Shown one piece after another: positions 1 to 6,347 of a stretch of 6,862 nucleotides of DNA (within the stretch, counting starts at the first letter, position 1; the number at the start of each line of letters is the position of its first letter). Under the pieces are notes generated by a model. It saw nothing but the letters and a program-made list of their open reading frames with translations, made no database searches and was not told where the DNA came from. Location of the stretch: positions 1 through 6,862 of the forward strand of contig JAOZRM010000167.1 in NCBI GenBank assembly GCA_029940175.1, given 5' to 3'. The translations under genes and the position numbers were made by a program. Origin of the DNA: Candidatus Sabulitectum sp. GTDB taxonomy: Bacteria; Fermentibacterota; Fermentibacteria; Fermentibacterales; JCC-6.

Positions 1-589
1 CATGAGTGAGACCATGCCTGCCAACTATGTCACCATTGAACTGGAGGGAACCACTTCCAACCGGGATGCAATAGGCGCCCTTGTAACTGCGGATCTTGGC
101 ACACACACACTCACGAGAGTTATCGGTGGTGGCGAGGGTTATCATGATTACCACAGTCTTCCAATTGAGTTCGGGCTTTACGATGAATCATCGATCCAGA
201 CCCTTACTATCAACTGGCCCAGCGGGCTTGTAGAAAGCTACTCCAACATAGCAGCAAACCAGTTCATCTATGCCATAGAGGGCGATGGTCTTAGTGGAAT
301 TGAGGGCAACACAGGAACACCATCAGGCAACTCGCTGGTTCTGGAATGCAGCCCGAATCCGTGTACGGATCTGTTAACAATAAGTTACTCAGGTACAGAA
401 GGAACCACAGCAGAAGTGACCATACTGGACCTGTATGGAAGGATAGTAGGGCATCCGGAGGAAGTTCAGCCTGGCAGCCAGACTCAGAACATTACATGGA
501 ACAGAGGCAGCGTGCCTGCAGGTATTTACATCTGCCGGCTCAGTTCACATGCACAGAAAACCCAGCTCAGGTTTACTGTGCTGCAATGA
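1..589 (+). CDS. ASPIC/UnbV-domain surface protein with C-terminal type IX sorting domain, 3' part only
   Basis: This is the C-terminal 195 residues of a larger secreted protein. The reading frame is open at the left edge, so the Met at position 2 is probably internal. Residues 8-93 match the ASPIC/UnbV domain: GTTSNRDAIGA (16-26), a GGGEGYHDY turn (42-50), FGL (57-59) and INWPSG (70-75). In known proteins this domain follows FG-GAP (VCBS/CRTAC1-like) beta-propeller repeats, which should lie upstream of the window. After a Gly/Ser/Thr linker (94-111), residues 112-195 look like a type A C-terminal sorting domain: SPNP (117-120), ILDLYGRIV, and PAGIYICRL near the end. In FCB bacteria such tails direct export by the type IX system and are removed at the surface. 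Two cysteines (116 and 121) flank the PNP motif. The domain assignment is firm. The biological role is unknown; adhesion or polymer binding is only a guess. Confidence 0.85.
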   Translation, partial: MSETMPANYVTIELEGTTSNRDAIGALVTADLGTHTLTRVIGGGEGYHDYHSLPIEFGLYDESSIQTLTINWPSGLVESYSNIAANQFIYAIEGDGLSGIEGNTGTPSGNSLVLECSPNPCTDLLTISYSGTEGTTAEVTILDLYGRIVGHPEEVQPGSQTQNITWNRGSVPAGIYICRLSSHAQKTQLRFTVLQ

Positions 590-706
590 TTGATGAACTC
601 ACCATTGGCAGAGAGCATCTGAGCAGGGAAAACACAGTAGAAATGACTCTCGGAGGAAGAGGCGGAGTGGCTCCCGTAGAAACAAGGTAAACCTTATAAG
701 ATGATC

Positions 707-728
707 CTTCTCTGACCGTTCAGAGAAG
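707..728 (+). other. perfect 9-bp stem-loop upstream of the terminator hairpin
   Basis: Bases 707-715 (CTTCTCTGA) are the exact reverse complement of 720-728, with a four-base loop (CCGT). No T run follows, so it is not a terminator by itself. It lies 15 bases before the larger hairpin at 744-786. The pair may form a composite 3'-end structure, or the stem-loop may be a remnant of a repetitive intergenic element. One copy in the window cannot decide this. Confidence 0.45.
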
Positions 729-743
729 CGTATCGGTGACAGT

Positions 744-786
744 AAGAAGGGGTGATTTTCCAGTAAAGGAACAATCACCCTTTCTT
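744..786 (+). terminator. probable Rho-independent terminator of the surface-protein gene
   Basis: Bases 744-757 pair with 773-786 over 14 positions with one G-U pair. After a single bulged C (772), the stem continues with four more pairs (758-761 with 768-771), leaving a six-base loop. The 3' arm ends in T-rich sequence (TTTCTT) followed by CTTCTGTTCG, which is only a modest U-tract. The hairpin lies about 155 bases after the upstream stop codon and about 170 bases before the adaptor gene. The minus strand lacks a T run on its exit side, so plus-strand termination is preferred. An mRNA 3'-end stabiliser is the alternative. Confidence 0.55.
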
Positions 787-940
787 CTGTTCGTAACTCA
801 CCTGTTTTGATCTCATGAATGAGCTTTTTTAATCAGACAAATGCTATGGAACAATTCCCTACGAAAAAGGTATAAATATTGTTTTCAATTTCTCTACATG
901 CACTGATCAACAATTTCAGCAAACATTTACCAATAAAAGC

Positions 941-946
941 AAAGGA
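941..946 (+). promoter_or_regulatory. ribosome binding site of the adaptor gene
   Basis: AAAGGA lies eight bases before the ATG at 955. It supports this start, which also gives a well-formed lipoprotein signal peptide immediately after the initiator Met. Confidence 0.7.
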
Positions 947-954
947 AAATTCGA

Positions 955-2310
955 ATGAAACGAGTCACTTTTAACCTGGTTCCTGTGATTGCATTGCTGG
1001 CTCTGATATTGCTGGTTTCATTTTCTGCAACAGGTTGTCAGGATGCTCATGCCGAGGATGTTCATGAAGAATCCAGCGGGTGCAGTGCCGGAGACGGCCA
1101 TGACCACGGAGCTGAAGAGGAAGTAGTCGAGGAATCCAGCGGGTGCAGTGCTGGCGATGGCCATGACCATGGGGCTGAAGAGGAAGTAGTTGAAGAGTCC
1201 AGTGGATGCAGTACCGATGATGGCCATGACCATGGGGCTGAAGAGGAAGCCGTGCTTGTATTGTCTCAGCGGAATCTTGAGGCTGCAGGCATAGAGCTGG
1301 CGGTGGCCGGTCCCGGCAGTATTGATCAGCAAACTCAGCTTCTCGGTGAGATCTCTTTGAACAATGACAGGATGTCTCATGTCGTGCCGCCGGTTGCCGG
1401 TATTGTAGAAGAGATAAGAGTTCAGATCGGGGATCAGGTCCAGGCTGGAGATGTTCTGGCAGTTCTTTCCAGCAGAGATCTTGCTGAAGCACGAACCGAG
1501 TACCTACGTGCCCGGGGCAGACGTAACCTGTCATCCACGGTGTACAGCAATCAGCAGGAACTCTACGACAATAATTTTCTTTCAGAGCAGGATTATCAGA
1601 TTTCAAGACAGGAGCATACAGAGGCGAATATTGAGTTTCAGGCTGCAAGGCAGACCCTTAGTAATCTTGGTCTCAGTGATTCCGAGATAAACTCATTGAG
1701 CAGCGGTGGCCTGCTCACCCGTCAAGAGCTTAGAGCTCCCATCAGTGGCACCGTGGTTCATCTTGACTTTGCCCCGGGTGAGATTGTTGGCGACGATGTT
1801 ACAGTGCTCACTGTAGCAGACCTCAGCTCAGTCTGGGTGGAGTTTGATGTTCTGCAGACTGATCTTGGCTCAGTTCAAGCAGGGCAGAGTATTACTGTTT
1901 TCGCGTCGGAATTTGATATTCCAGAAGCCACAACCTCTCTTGAATTTGTCTCGCCGGTAATAGACAGATCCACCCGCACAGCCAGAGCACGGGCAGAATT
2001 GCCTAACCCTCGCGGTCACTGGATGCCCGGGCTTTTTGTTACTGCTCATGTTATCTCCCCGCGATCAGAAGCTGCTGTGGTTGTTCACAAAGAATCAGTG
2101 CAGTCTCTTGATGGCGAGATCATTGTGTTTGTTCCTCAGGGAGATGCATTTGAAACAGTACCTGTTGTGCTGGGCAGTTCCAACAGAACCCATGTTGAGA
2201 TAGAGTCCGGCCTCAGGCAGGGAGACAGGTATGTATCAAAGGGAGCTTTTGCTCTGAAGGCAGAAATAGTTACAAGCGGGCTTGACAGCCACGCAGGACA
2301 CGGTCACTGA
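955..2310 (+). CDS. heavy-metal efflux RND periplasmic adaptor lipoprotein (CusB/CzcB family) with triplicated Cys/His repeats
   Basis: This 451-residue periplasmic adaptor (membrane fusion protein) would link the inner-membrane RND pump to an outer-membrane channel. Residues 1-27 form a lipoprotein signal peptide: Lys-Arg, then a hydrophobic stretch to a lipobox ending ATG-Cys28. Residues 38-100 are three 21-residue repeats, each with Cys-x5-His-x-His (for example C43, H49, H51) and an acidic EEE patch. The family core follows. One half of a lipoyl-like domain is at about 143-173 (VAGIVEEIRVQIGDQVQAGD), an alpha-helical hairpin is at about 174-250, and the second lipoyl half begins with LRAPISGTVV. 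Beta-barrel and membrane-proximal domains complete it. The extreme C terminus is HAGHGH, a His-rich end common in CzcB-type adaptors. It is somewhat longer than usual for the family because of the repeat tail. The stop overlaps the pump's start (TGATG). The family is secure. The metal is inferred to be a soft or borderline ion but is not identified. Confidence 0.92.
   Translation: MKRVTFNLVPVIALLALILLVSFSATGCQDAHAEDVHEESSGCSAGDGHDHGAEEEVVEESSGCSAGDGHDHGAEEEVVEESSGCSTDDGHDHGAEEEAVLVLSQRNLEAAGIELAVAGPGSIDQQTQLLGEISLNNDRMSHVVPPVAGIVEEIRVQIGDQVQAGDVLAVLSSRDLAEARTEYLRARGRRNLSSTVYSNQQELYDNNFLSEQDYQISRQEHTEANIEFQAARQTLSNLGLSDSEINSLSSGGLLTRQELRAPISGTVVHLDFAPGEIVGDDVTVLTVADLSSVWVEFDVLQTDLGSVQAGQSITVFASEFDIPEATTSLEFVSPVIDRSTRTARARAELPNPRGHWMPGLFVTAHVISPRSEAAVVVHKESVQSLDGEIIVFVPQGDAFETVPVVLGSSNRTHVEIESGLRQGDRYVSKGAFALKAEIVTSGLDSHAGHGH
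1066..1254 (+). repeat. three tandem 63-base in-frame repeats encoding a Cys-x5-His-x-His metal-binding-like unit
   Basis: The three units are 1066-1128, 1129-1191 and 1192-1254, with no spacer. Units 1 and 2 encode an identical 21-residue sequence although they differ at seven codons, all synonymous. Unit 3 differs from unit 2 at eight codons, of which three change the residue (Ala to Thr, Gly to Asp, Val to Ala). None of these touches the Cys, the two His or the EEE patch. The pattern suggests old duplications kept under selection for their ligands. Upstream His32 and His37 could be remains of a further unit. Confidence 0.95.
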
Positions 2311-5300
2311 TGATCGACAGAATTATAGAGTTCTCGCTTCAGAACAGAACCCTGGTCATTCTTGGAATGATAGTTGTAATTATTGCAGGGATCTTTGTTT
2401 ACAGATCAATTCCAGTAGATGCTTTCCCGGACATTTCTCCTATAATGGTTCCTGTTTACGCTGAAGCTCACGGCATGTCTCCCGAGGAAGTGGAACGGCT
2501 CATTTCCTACCCGATTGAGTCTTCCATGAACGGGCTTCCCGGGGTTACAAGGATAAAATCCACATCAGCTTTCGGCCTTGCTGTGATCTATGTTTATTTT
2601 GAGGACAACATTGATATCTATTTCGCCAGGCAGCTTGTTTCAGAGCGACTGGTTGCTGCAATGGCTGATCTGCCCGATATGGATGAGCCTCCCGGGCTTG
2701 GTCCTATCTCTACAGGTCTCGGGCAGATATTCATCTACTATCTCACGGCGGAAGCAGATATAGACACAGGTGGAATGCCTCTGGATATGTACCTGCGGGA
2801 CTTGAACGACAGGGTTGTGAAGTATCAGCTTCAAACGGTTCCCGGTGTAACAGAAGTACTGTCCATGGGTGGAAATGTGCTTCAGTATCAGATCAAGCCA
2901 AATCCCCGTGCTCTGCTGGAATACGATGTGTCCATGGAGGATATCATTGATGCTGTGAACAGCAACAACAGAAATGCCGGAGGGCAGTTTCTTGTTACCG
3001 GTTCTGAAGAACAGCTGGTTCGGGGAATCGGGCTGCTCACCAGCCTTGATGACATCCGCGGGTTGCCCCTGAAATCAATCGACGGGATCTCTGTAAGAAT
3101 TTCAGACATTGCCCTGGTTGAACTGGGCAGTGAGATAAGACGCGGTGTTGTTACCAATAACGGAGACCGTGAAGTTGTTTCCGGTATTGTGCTGAAACTT
3201 TACGGGGAAAACACTTCAGAGGTTATTGAGCGCCTGTATGAAAAGGTTGACGAGGTCAGAGCCAGTCTTCCTGAAGGTGTTCAGCTTGTTCCCTACTACG
3301 AGCAGGCAGAGCTGGTTAGTAATGCCACAGGAACTGTTAACGAGGCCCTTATACTTGGCGGGTTACTGGTGCTGGTTACCCTGGCATTCTTCCTGGGCAA
3401 TCTACGCACATCTTTGATAGTTGCTCTTGCTCTGCCATTTTCTGCACTCACTGCATTCATTTTCATGAAAGCCTTCGGGGTGTCTGCCAACCTGATGTCT
3501 CTCGGAGGCATAGCAGTTGCAATAGGCATGCTTTGTGACGGCGCCATTATCATGGTGGAAAACATCTACCGGCACTTGAACATCCCAGCAAACAGCAAGC
3601 AGGACAAGAACAAGGTTATACTGGAATCAGCAAAAGAAGTTGCGAAACCAATTGCTTTTTCTACCTTTATCATTATCATAGTTTTCCTTCCGATCATGAC
3701 TCTCCAGGGAGTGGAGGGAAAGATGTTCACGCCCATGGCGTTAACAATTTCTTTCGCGCTTCTGGGCTCAATTGTCATGGCACTTATGGTCACACCGGCA
3801 CTTGCTTCTTTTCTGCTTAACAAGGGAAAGCACAAAGAGTTTGTGGTTCTTACAAAGTTGAAGGGTCTTTACAGACCTGCAATCGGATGGGCCGTTAAGC
3901 ACAAGAAAAAAGTAGTGCTGACGGCCCTGGGTTTCTTCACCGCAAGCATGGTGGCTCTACCGTTCCTGGGTACAGAGTTTGTGCCCACCCTTGAGGAAGG
4001 GTCAATATTCATAGGTGTTGCCATGGCTCCATCCATCTCGCTTGAAGAGGCAACTTCCACCATCATGACCCTTGAGCGGAGGATACTGGAGTACGATGCA
4101 GTTGAAGAAACAGTTTCAAGGATAGGAAGACCGGAGGTTGGGAGCCATCCCCACCCGGTGAACTATGGCGAGATCCAGATAGAGCTGAAACCCCGGGATC
4201 AGTGGGGCGATTTTGACTCAAAAGAAGACCTGGTGGAAGCCTTGAGAGAGGATCTTTCAGGCTATCCCGGAGTTCAGCTGAACTTCACACAACCAATACA
4301 GAATGCGTTTGATGAACTGCTGTCGGGAACCCGTGCAGAGCTGGCCATAAAGCTCTACGGAGACGATCTGGAAATTCTCAGATCAAAATCAGCAGAGATT
4401 GCTGCTGTTTTGCAGGATGTGCCCGGACTGGTGGACATAGCCACAGAGCAGGGATTCGGACAGCCTCAAATTCAGATAATCCCGGACAGAACCGCCTGTG
4501 CCAGATATGGTGTTTCCGTGGCAGAGATACTTGAACTGGTTGAGCTGTCCATCGGTGGTGAGGTAATTGACCAGATGTACCTGAATGTTCGCAGGTATGG
4601 GATACACCTCCGCCTGCAGGAACAGTACAGAGATGATCCTGATCTGTTAAATTCTCTTCTTGTTCACACGGAAGACAGTACTCTTATTCCTTTATCGATG
4701 GTAGCGGATATACACGAGGTAATCGGTCCCATACAGATCAACCGGGAAAAGAACCAGCGCTACTGGACTGTTCAGGGCAATATTGACGGGCGAGATCTTG
4801 GCAGTGTTGTTGCAGATGTGCAGCAGAGAATTCAGGATAACATCGAACTGCCACCTGGATATTTTGTGGAATACGGCGGGCAGTTTGCTAATCAGCAGCG
4901 TGCAATGAAGCGGCTCTTGATAATCATACCCATAGTAATAGCGGGAATTCTGCTTCTGCTCAGAATGTCTTTCGGCCTGATGCGGCACGCTCTGATCATT
5001 ATTCTGAACATTCCTCTGGCTCTTATCGGCGGCATCATGGGGCTTCTGCTTACAGGTGAATACCTTTCAGTTCCAGCAGCAGTGGGATTCATTGCTCTGT
5101 TCGGGGTGGCTCTTCTTGACGGTGTAGTTCTGGTGAAATACTTCAACCATCACCGCAGCAAGGGTATAGACCTTGATGCTGCTCTTGTGGAGGGGGCACT
5201 GTTAAGGTTACAGCCTGTTTTGATCACCAGCGTAACCACAGTGCTTGGTCTGCTTCCTCTTCTTCTTTCCACAGGTATGGGTTCGGAAGTACAGAGACCT

Positions 5301-5444
5301 CTTGCAACAGTGGTTGTGTTCGGCCTTACAACCTCAACACTGCTTACCCTGTTTGTAATACCGGCGGTTTACGGCTGGATTGAGGAAAAACTGGACCCGT
5401 CACTCAGATCAAAAAAAGAAAAGCAGGCGGATAAGAACAAGTAA
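2310..5444 (+). CDS. CusA/CzcA-family heavy-metal efflux RND permease
   Basis: This 1044-residue proton-driven inner-membrane pump has the usual HME-RND length and 12-segment plan: one TM at about 13-31, five between 344 and 505, then 532-552, 866-885, 893-914, 920-944, 966-987 and 998-1022, with two large periplasmic loops. Family signatures include PVDAFPDISP (35-44), SPEEVERLISYPIESSMNGL (57-76), FEDNIDIYFARQLVSERL and a C-terminal GSEVQRPLA. TM4 reads AIGMLCDGAIIMVEN, so the proton-relay Asp410 and Glu417 are present. Ala404 replaces the first Asp of the CzcA DFG motif, as in CusA. By alignment to E. coli CusA from memory, the Met573, Met623 and Met672 metal site is Gly569, Tyr619 and Glu669 here, which argues against a CusA-type Cu(I)/Ag(I) site. 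An HPHP motif (613-616) lies near that site. The start overlaps the adaptor stop by one base. AGGA (2295-2298) is a weak, distant ribosome site, so translational coupling is likely. The family is certain; the substrate is not. Confidence 0.95.
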   Translation: MIDRIIEFSLQNRTLVILGMIVVIIAGIFVYRSIPVDAFPDISPIMVPVYAEAHGMSPEEVERLISYPIESSMNGLPGVTRIKSTSAFGLAVIYVYFEDNIDIYFARQLVSERLVAAMADLPDMDEPPGLGPISTGLGQIFIYYLTAEADIDTGGMPLDMYLRDLNDRVVKYQLQTVPGVTEVLSMGGNVLQYQIKPNPRALLEYDVSMEDIIDAVNSNNRNAGGQFLVTGSEEQLVRGIGLLTSLDDIRGLPLKSIDGISVRISDIALVELGSEIRRGVVTNNGDREVVSGIVLKLYGENTSEVIERLYEKVDEVRASLPEGVQLVPYYEQAELVSNATGTVNEALILGGLLVLVTLAFFLGNLRTSLIVALALPFSALTAFIFMKAFGVSANLMSLGGIAVAIGMLCDGAIIMVENIYRHLNIPANSKQDKNKVILESAKEVAKPIAFSTFIIIIVFLPIMTLQGVEGKMFTPMALTISFALLGSIVMALMVTPALASFLLNKGKHKEFVVLTKLKGLYRPAIGWAVKHKKKVVLTALGFFTASMVALPFLGTEFVPTLEEGSIFIGVAMAPSISLEEATSTIMTLERRILEYDAVEETVSRIGRPEVGSHPHPVNYGEIQIELKPRDQWGDFDSKEDLVEALREDLSGYPGVQLNFTQPIQNAFDELLSGTRAELAIKLYGDDLEILRSKSAEIAAVLQDVPGLVDIATEQGFGQPQIQIIPDRTACARYGVSVAEILELVELSIGGEVIDQMYLNVRRYGIHLRLQEQYRDDPDLLNSLLVHTEDSTLIPLSMVADIHEVIGPIQINREKNQRYWTVQGNIDGRDLGSVVADVQQRIQDNIELPPGYFVEYGGQFANQQRAMKRLLIIIPIVIAGILLLLRMSFGLMRHALIIILNIPLALIGGIMGLLLTGEYLSVPAAVGFIALFGVALLDGVVLVKYFNHHRSKGIDLDAALVEGALLRLQPVLITSVTTVLGLLPLLLSTGMGSEVQRPLATVVVFGLTTSTLLTLFVIPAVYGWIEEKLDPSLRSKKEKQADKNK

Positions 5445-5480
5445 TTATACCTGTCCACAGTATCATCTTTACAGGTTACA

Positions 5481-5508
5481 GGCCTCCGGGTTCTCCCTCC
5501 CGGAGGTC
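5481..5508 (+). terminator. Rho-independent terminator of the efflux operon
   Basis: Bases 5481-5490 (GGCCTCCGGG) pair with 5499-5508 (CCCGGAGGTC) over ten positions, including one G-U, around an eight-base loop. The sequence TGTTTGCAACAATTTC follows. The hairpin starts 36 bases after the pump's stop and lies just before the end of the convergent minus-strand gene. The T tract is short and interrupted on the plus strand and absent on the minus strand, so any role for the convergent gene is uncertain. A perfect tandem 7-base repeat (TTACAGG, 5469-5482) runs into the left arm. Confidence 0.65.
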
Positions 5509-5523
5509 TGTTTGCAACAATTT

Positions 5524-6165
5524 CTATATTCCAGTCTTTATACCCGCCCAGGTGTTAGCCTGAAGTACCAGGCTGAATGTACCGTTCAGGCGGAAGAAAC
5601 CAACCCACTCAAGGCTGCTCCATTCTCCTCCATCATAAGAGAGAGCCATGTTGCCACCTGCAGTTAGAAGACCCCAGTAAAACCCGGTGCCATTGTGGTA
5701 CATGGAGAACCAGTAGATCTCACCATCTTCTGTTTGAAAGTAATCAGAAGGATCAAGAGTTACTTCACTGTGATAGATGTTGTGGCCGGAAAAATCATCA
5801 CCGGTATCAGTGTTTACAACAGAAGCTTCAGGTACTTCCCAGAGAAGTGTACCTGGGGAACTGTCATTGTCGTCATAGATCCTGAGATGGAAGGTGCTGC
5901 TTTGAGAGCCGATAAAGATGCCCCACCATTCAATACTCTCAATGCTTCCTTCCTGCGTCAGAAAAAAATCTTCTGCCCTGAGATACAGCTCATCTCCCTG
6001 GCCTGCATTATCCATGGTTCCAGAATAAGACTGATCAAAAAGTACACTGCGACTGGATGGGGGAGTGTAACCTGTGGATGGACATACGGAATCAGTGTCC
6101 CAAAGAAGGGAATCGGCAAAGGACACAACAGTAAACAGCATAATGAGAAAACTTGCCAGACGCAT
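5524..6165 (-). CDS. small secreted protein of unknown function, predicted beta-sandwich
   Basis: This 213-residue protein has a clear Sec signal peptide: MRLASFLIMLF, a short hydrophobic core, then VSFA with likely cleavage after Ala17. The mature part is rich in Trp, Tyr, Gly and Asp, with beta-prone alternation and no further membrane segment. It reads like the secreted domains in environmental bacteria with the pattern LFDQSYSGTMDNAG (42-55), AEDFFL (64-69), IEWWGIF (78-84), LRIYDDND..PG (94-105) and an IYWFSMYHNG stretch (150-159). I know this pattern only as an uncharacterised module. A jelly-roll or carbohydrate-binding-like fold is an inference. No C-terminal sorting domain is visible, unlike the surface protein at the left edge, so it is probably periplasmic or secreted another way. 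The start is supported by AAAGGAG six bases before the ATG. It is convergent with the efflux operon and divergent from the HipA-like gene, and nothing links it functionally to either. Confidence 0.82.
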   Translation of the reverse strand: MRLASFLIMLFTVVSFADSLLWDTDSVCPSTGYTPPSSRSVLFDQSYSGTMDNAGQGDELYLRAEDFFLTQEGSIESIEWWGIFIGSQSSTFHLRIYDDNDSSPGTLLWEVPEASVVNTDTGDDFSGHNIYHSEVTLDPSDYFQTEDGEIYWFSMYHNGTGFYWGLLTAGGNMALSYDGGEWSSLEWVGFFRLNGTFSLVLQANTWAGIKTGI

Positions 6166-6171
6166 AAAGTG

Positions 6172-6178
6172 CTCCTTT
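6172..6178 (-). promoter_or_regulatory. ribosome binding site of the small secreted-protein gene
   Basis: On the minus strand AAAGGAG lies six bases before the ATG that ends at 6165. It is a strong Shine-Dalgarno sequence and fixes the start of the signal peptide. Confidence 0.75.
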
Positions 6179-6256
6179 GAAAAGAGTTCAAACTAAGTGC
6201 TACCGGGAATATAAACGCAGGAGACAGGTAGGGAATATGAGTGAATATGCAAAGAA

Positions 6257-6293
6257 TAAGTGTATAAAGATAGCAACACTAAGTAAGTGTATA
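6257..6293. repeat. direct and inverted repeats in the divergent intergenic region
   Basis: The 10-base sequence TAAGTGTATA occurs at 6257-6266 and 6284-6293, a 27-base period. The second copy overlaps an inverted repeat ACACT-aagta-AGTGT (6276-6290), which ends six bases before the -35 box. A shorter TAAGTG also occurs at 6194-6199. The arrangement resembles regulator-binding sites, but no regulator is known from the window. Confidence 0.45.
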
Positions 6294-6296
6294 GAC

Positions 6297-6325
6297 TTGA
6301 CAACAGCATATTAGAATATTATTCT
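6297..6325 (+). promoter_or_regulatory. probable sigma-70-type promoter of the HipA-like gene, with a palindrome over the -10 box
   Basis: A consensus -35 box TTGACA (6297-6302) is followed after 17 bases by TATTCT (6320-6325), a 4-of-6 match to TATAAT. An alternative TATTAT (6317-6322) has only a 14-base spacer. A perfect inverted repeat, AGAATA-T-TATTCT (6313-6325), covers the -10 region, so a bound repressor would block the promoter. The gene starts at 6348, about 22 bases after the -10 box, giving a short leader. Binding of any regulator is inferred. Confidence 0.5.
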
Positions 6326-6335
6326 TTAAAGCAGC

Positions 6336-6342
6336 AAAGGAG
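6336..6342 (+). promoter_or_regulatory. ribosome binding site of the HipA-like gene
   Basis: AAAGGAG lies five bases before the ATG at 6348. This strong site decides the start and places the first Cys of the zinc-ribbon-like motif at residue 3. Confidence 0.75.
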
Positions 6343-6347
6343 TTTTG

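Larger units (their letters stand above)
590..954 (+). other. intergenic region between the surface-protein gene and the metal-efflux operon
   Basis: No convincing gene is seen in these 365 bases. The left half holds two consecutive stem-loops (707-728 and 744-786). The right half becomes AT-rich, with a T6 run at 825-830 after a weak CTCA/TGAG stem (812-823). A TATAAA at 871-876 could be a -10 box, but the bases about 17 upstream (ggaaca) match a -35 box poorly, so no promoter is called with confidence. The efflux operon promoter must lie here or be an unusual one, because a likely terminator separates the operon from the upstream gene. No clear MerR-type or ArsR-type operator dyad was recognised. 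Confidence 0.5.

Noticed and set aside
98..112. Short CA dinucleotide run in the surface-protein gene as a phase-variation tract.
   Set aside because: It is only about five CA units, lies inside a conserved domain and shows no frame disruption.
586..690. A 34-codon plus-strand reading frame beginning at an ATGA overlap with the surface-protein stop.
   Set aside because: It has no ribosome binding site, a low-complexity Gly/Arg-rich end and no recognisable motif. An ATGA overlap at this length is expected by chance.
812..830. CTCA-TGAA-TGAG stem followed by six T, as a second terminator.
   Set aside because: The stem has only four pairs, too weak for an intrinsic terminator.
871..876. TATAAA as the -10 box of the efflux operon.
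   Set aside because: No acceptable -35 box lies 16-18 bases upstream, and AT-rich spacers give such hexamers by chance. It is left as a weak possibility within the intergenic entry.
1066..1254. Possible CRISPR-like or satellite repeat array.
   Set aside because: The repeats are contiguous, in frame, multiples of three and differ mainly at synonymous sites, so they are protein repeats.
971..1648. A 225-codon open frame on the minus strand, rich in Pro, His, Leu and Arg.
   Set aside because: It is antisense to the adaptor. Its repetitive look simply mirrors the three coding repeats, and it lacks a start context.
5695..6180. A 161-codon plus-strand frame covering the minus-strand secreted-protein gene.
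   Set aside because: The minus-strand frame has a signal peptide, a strong ribosome site and coherent beta-strand patterns. The plus-strand product has none of these.
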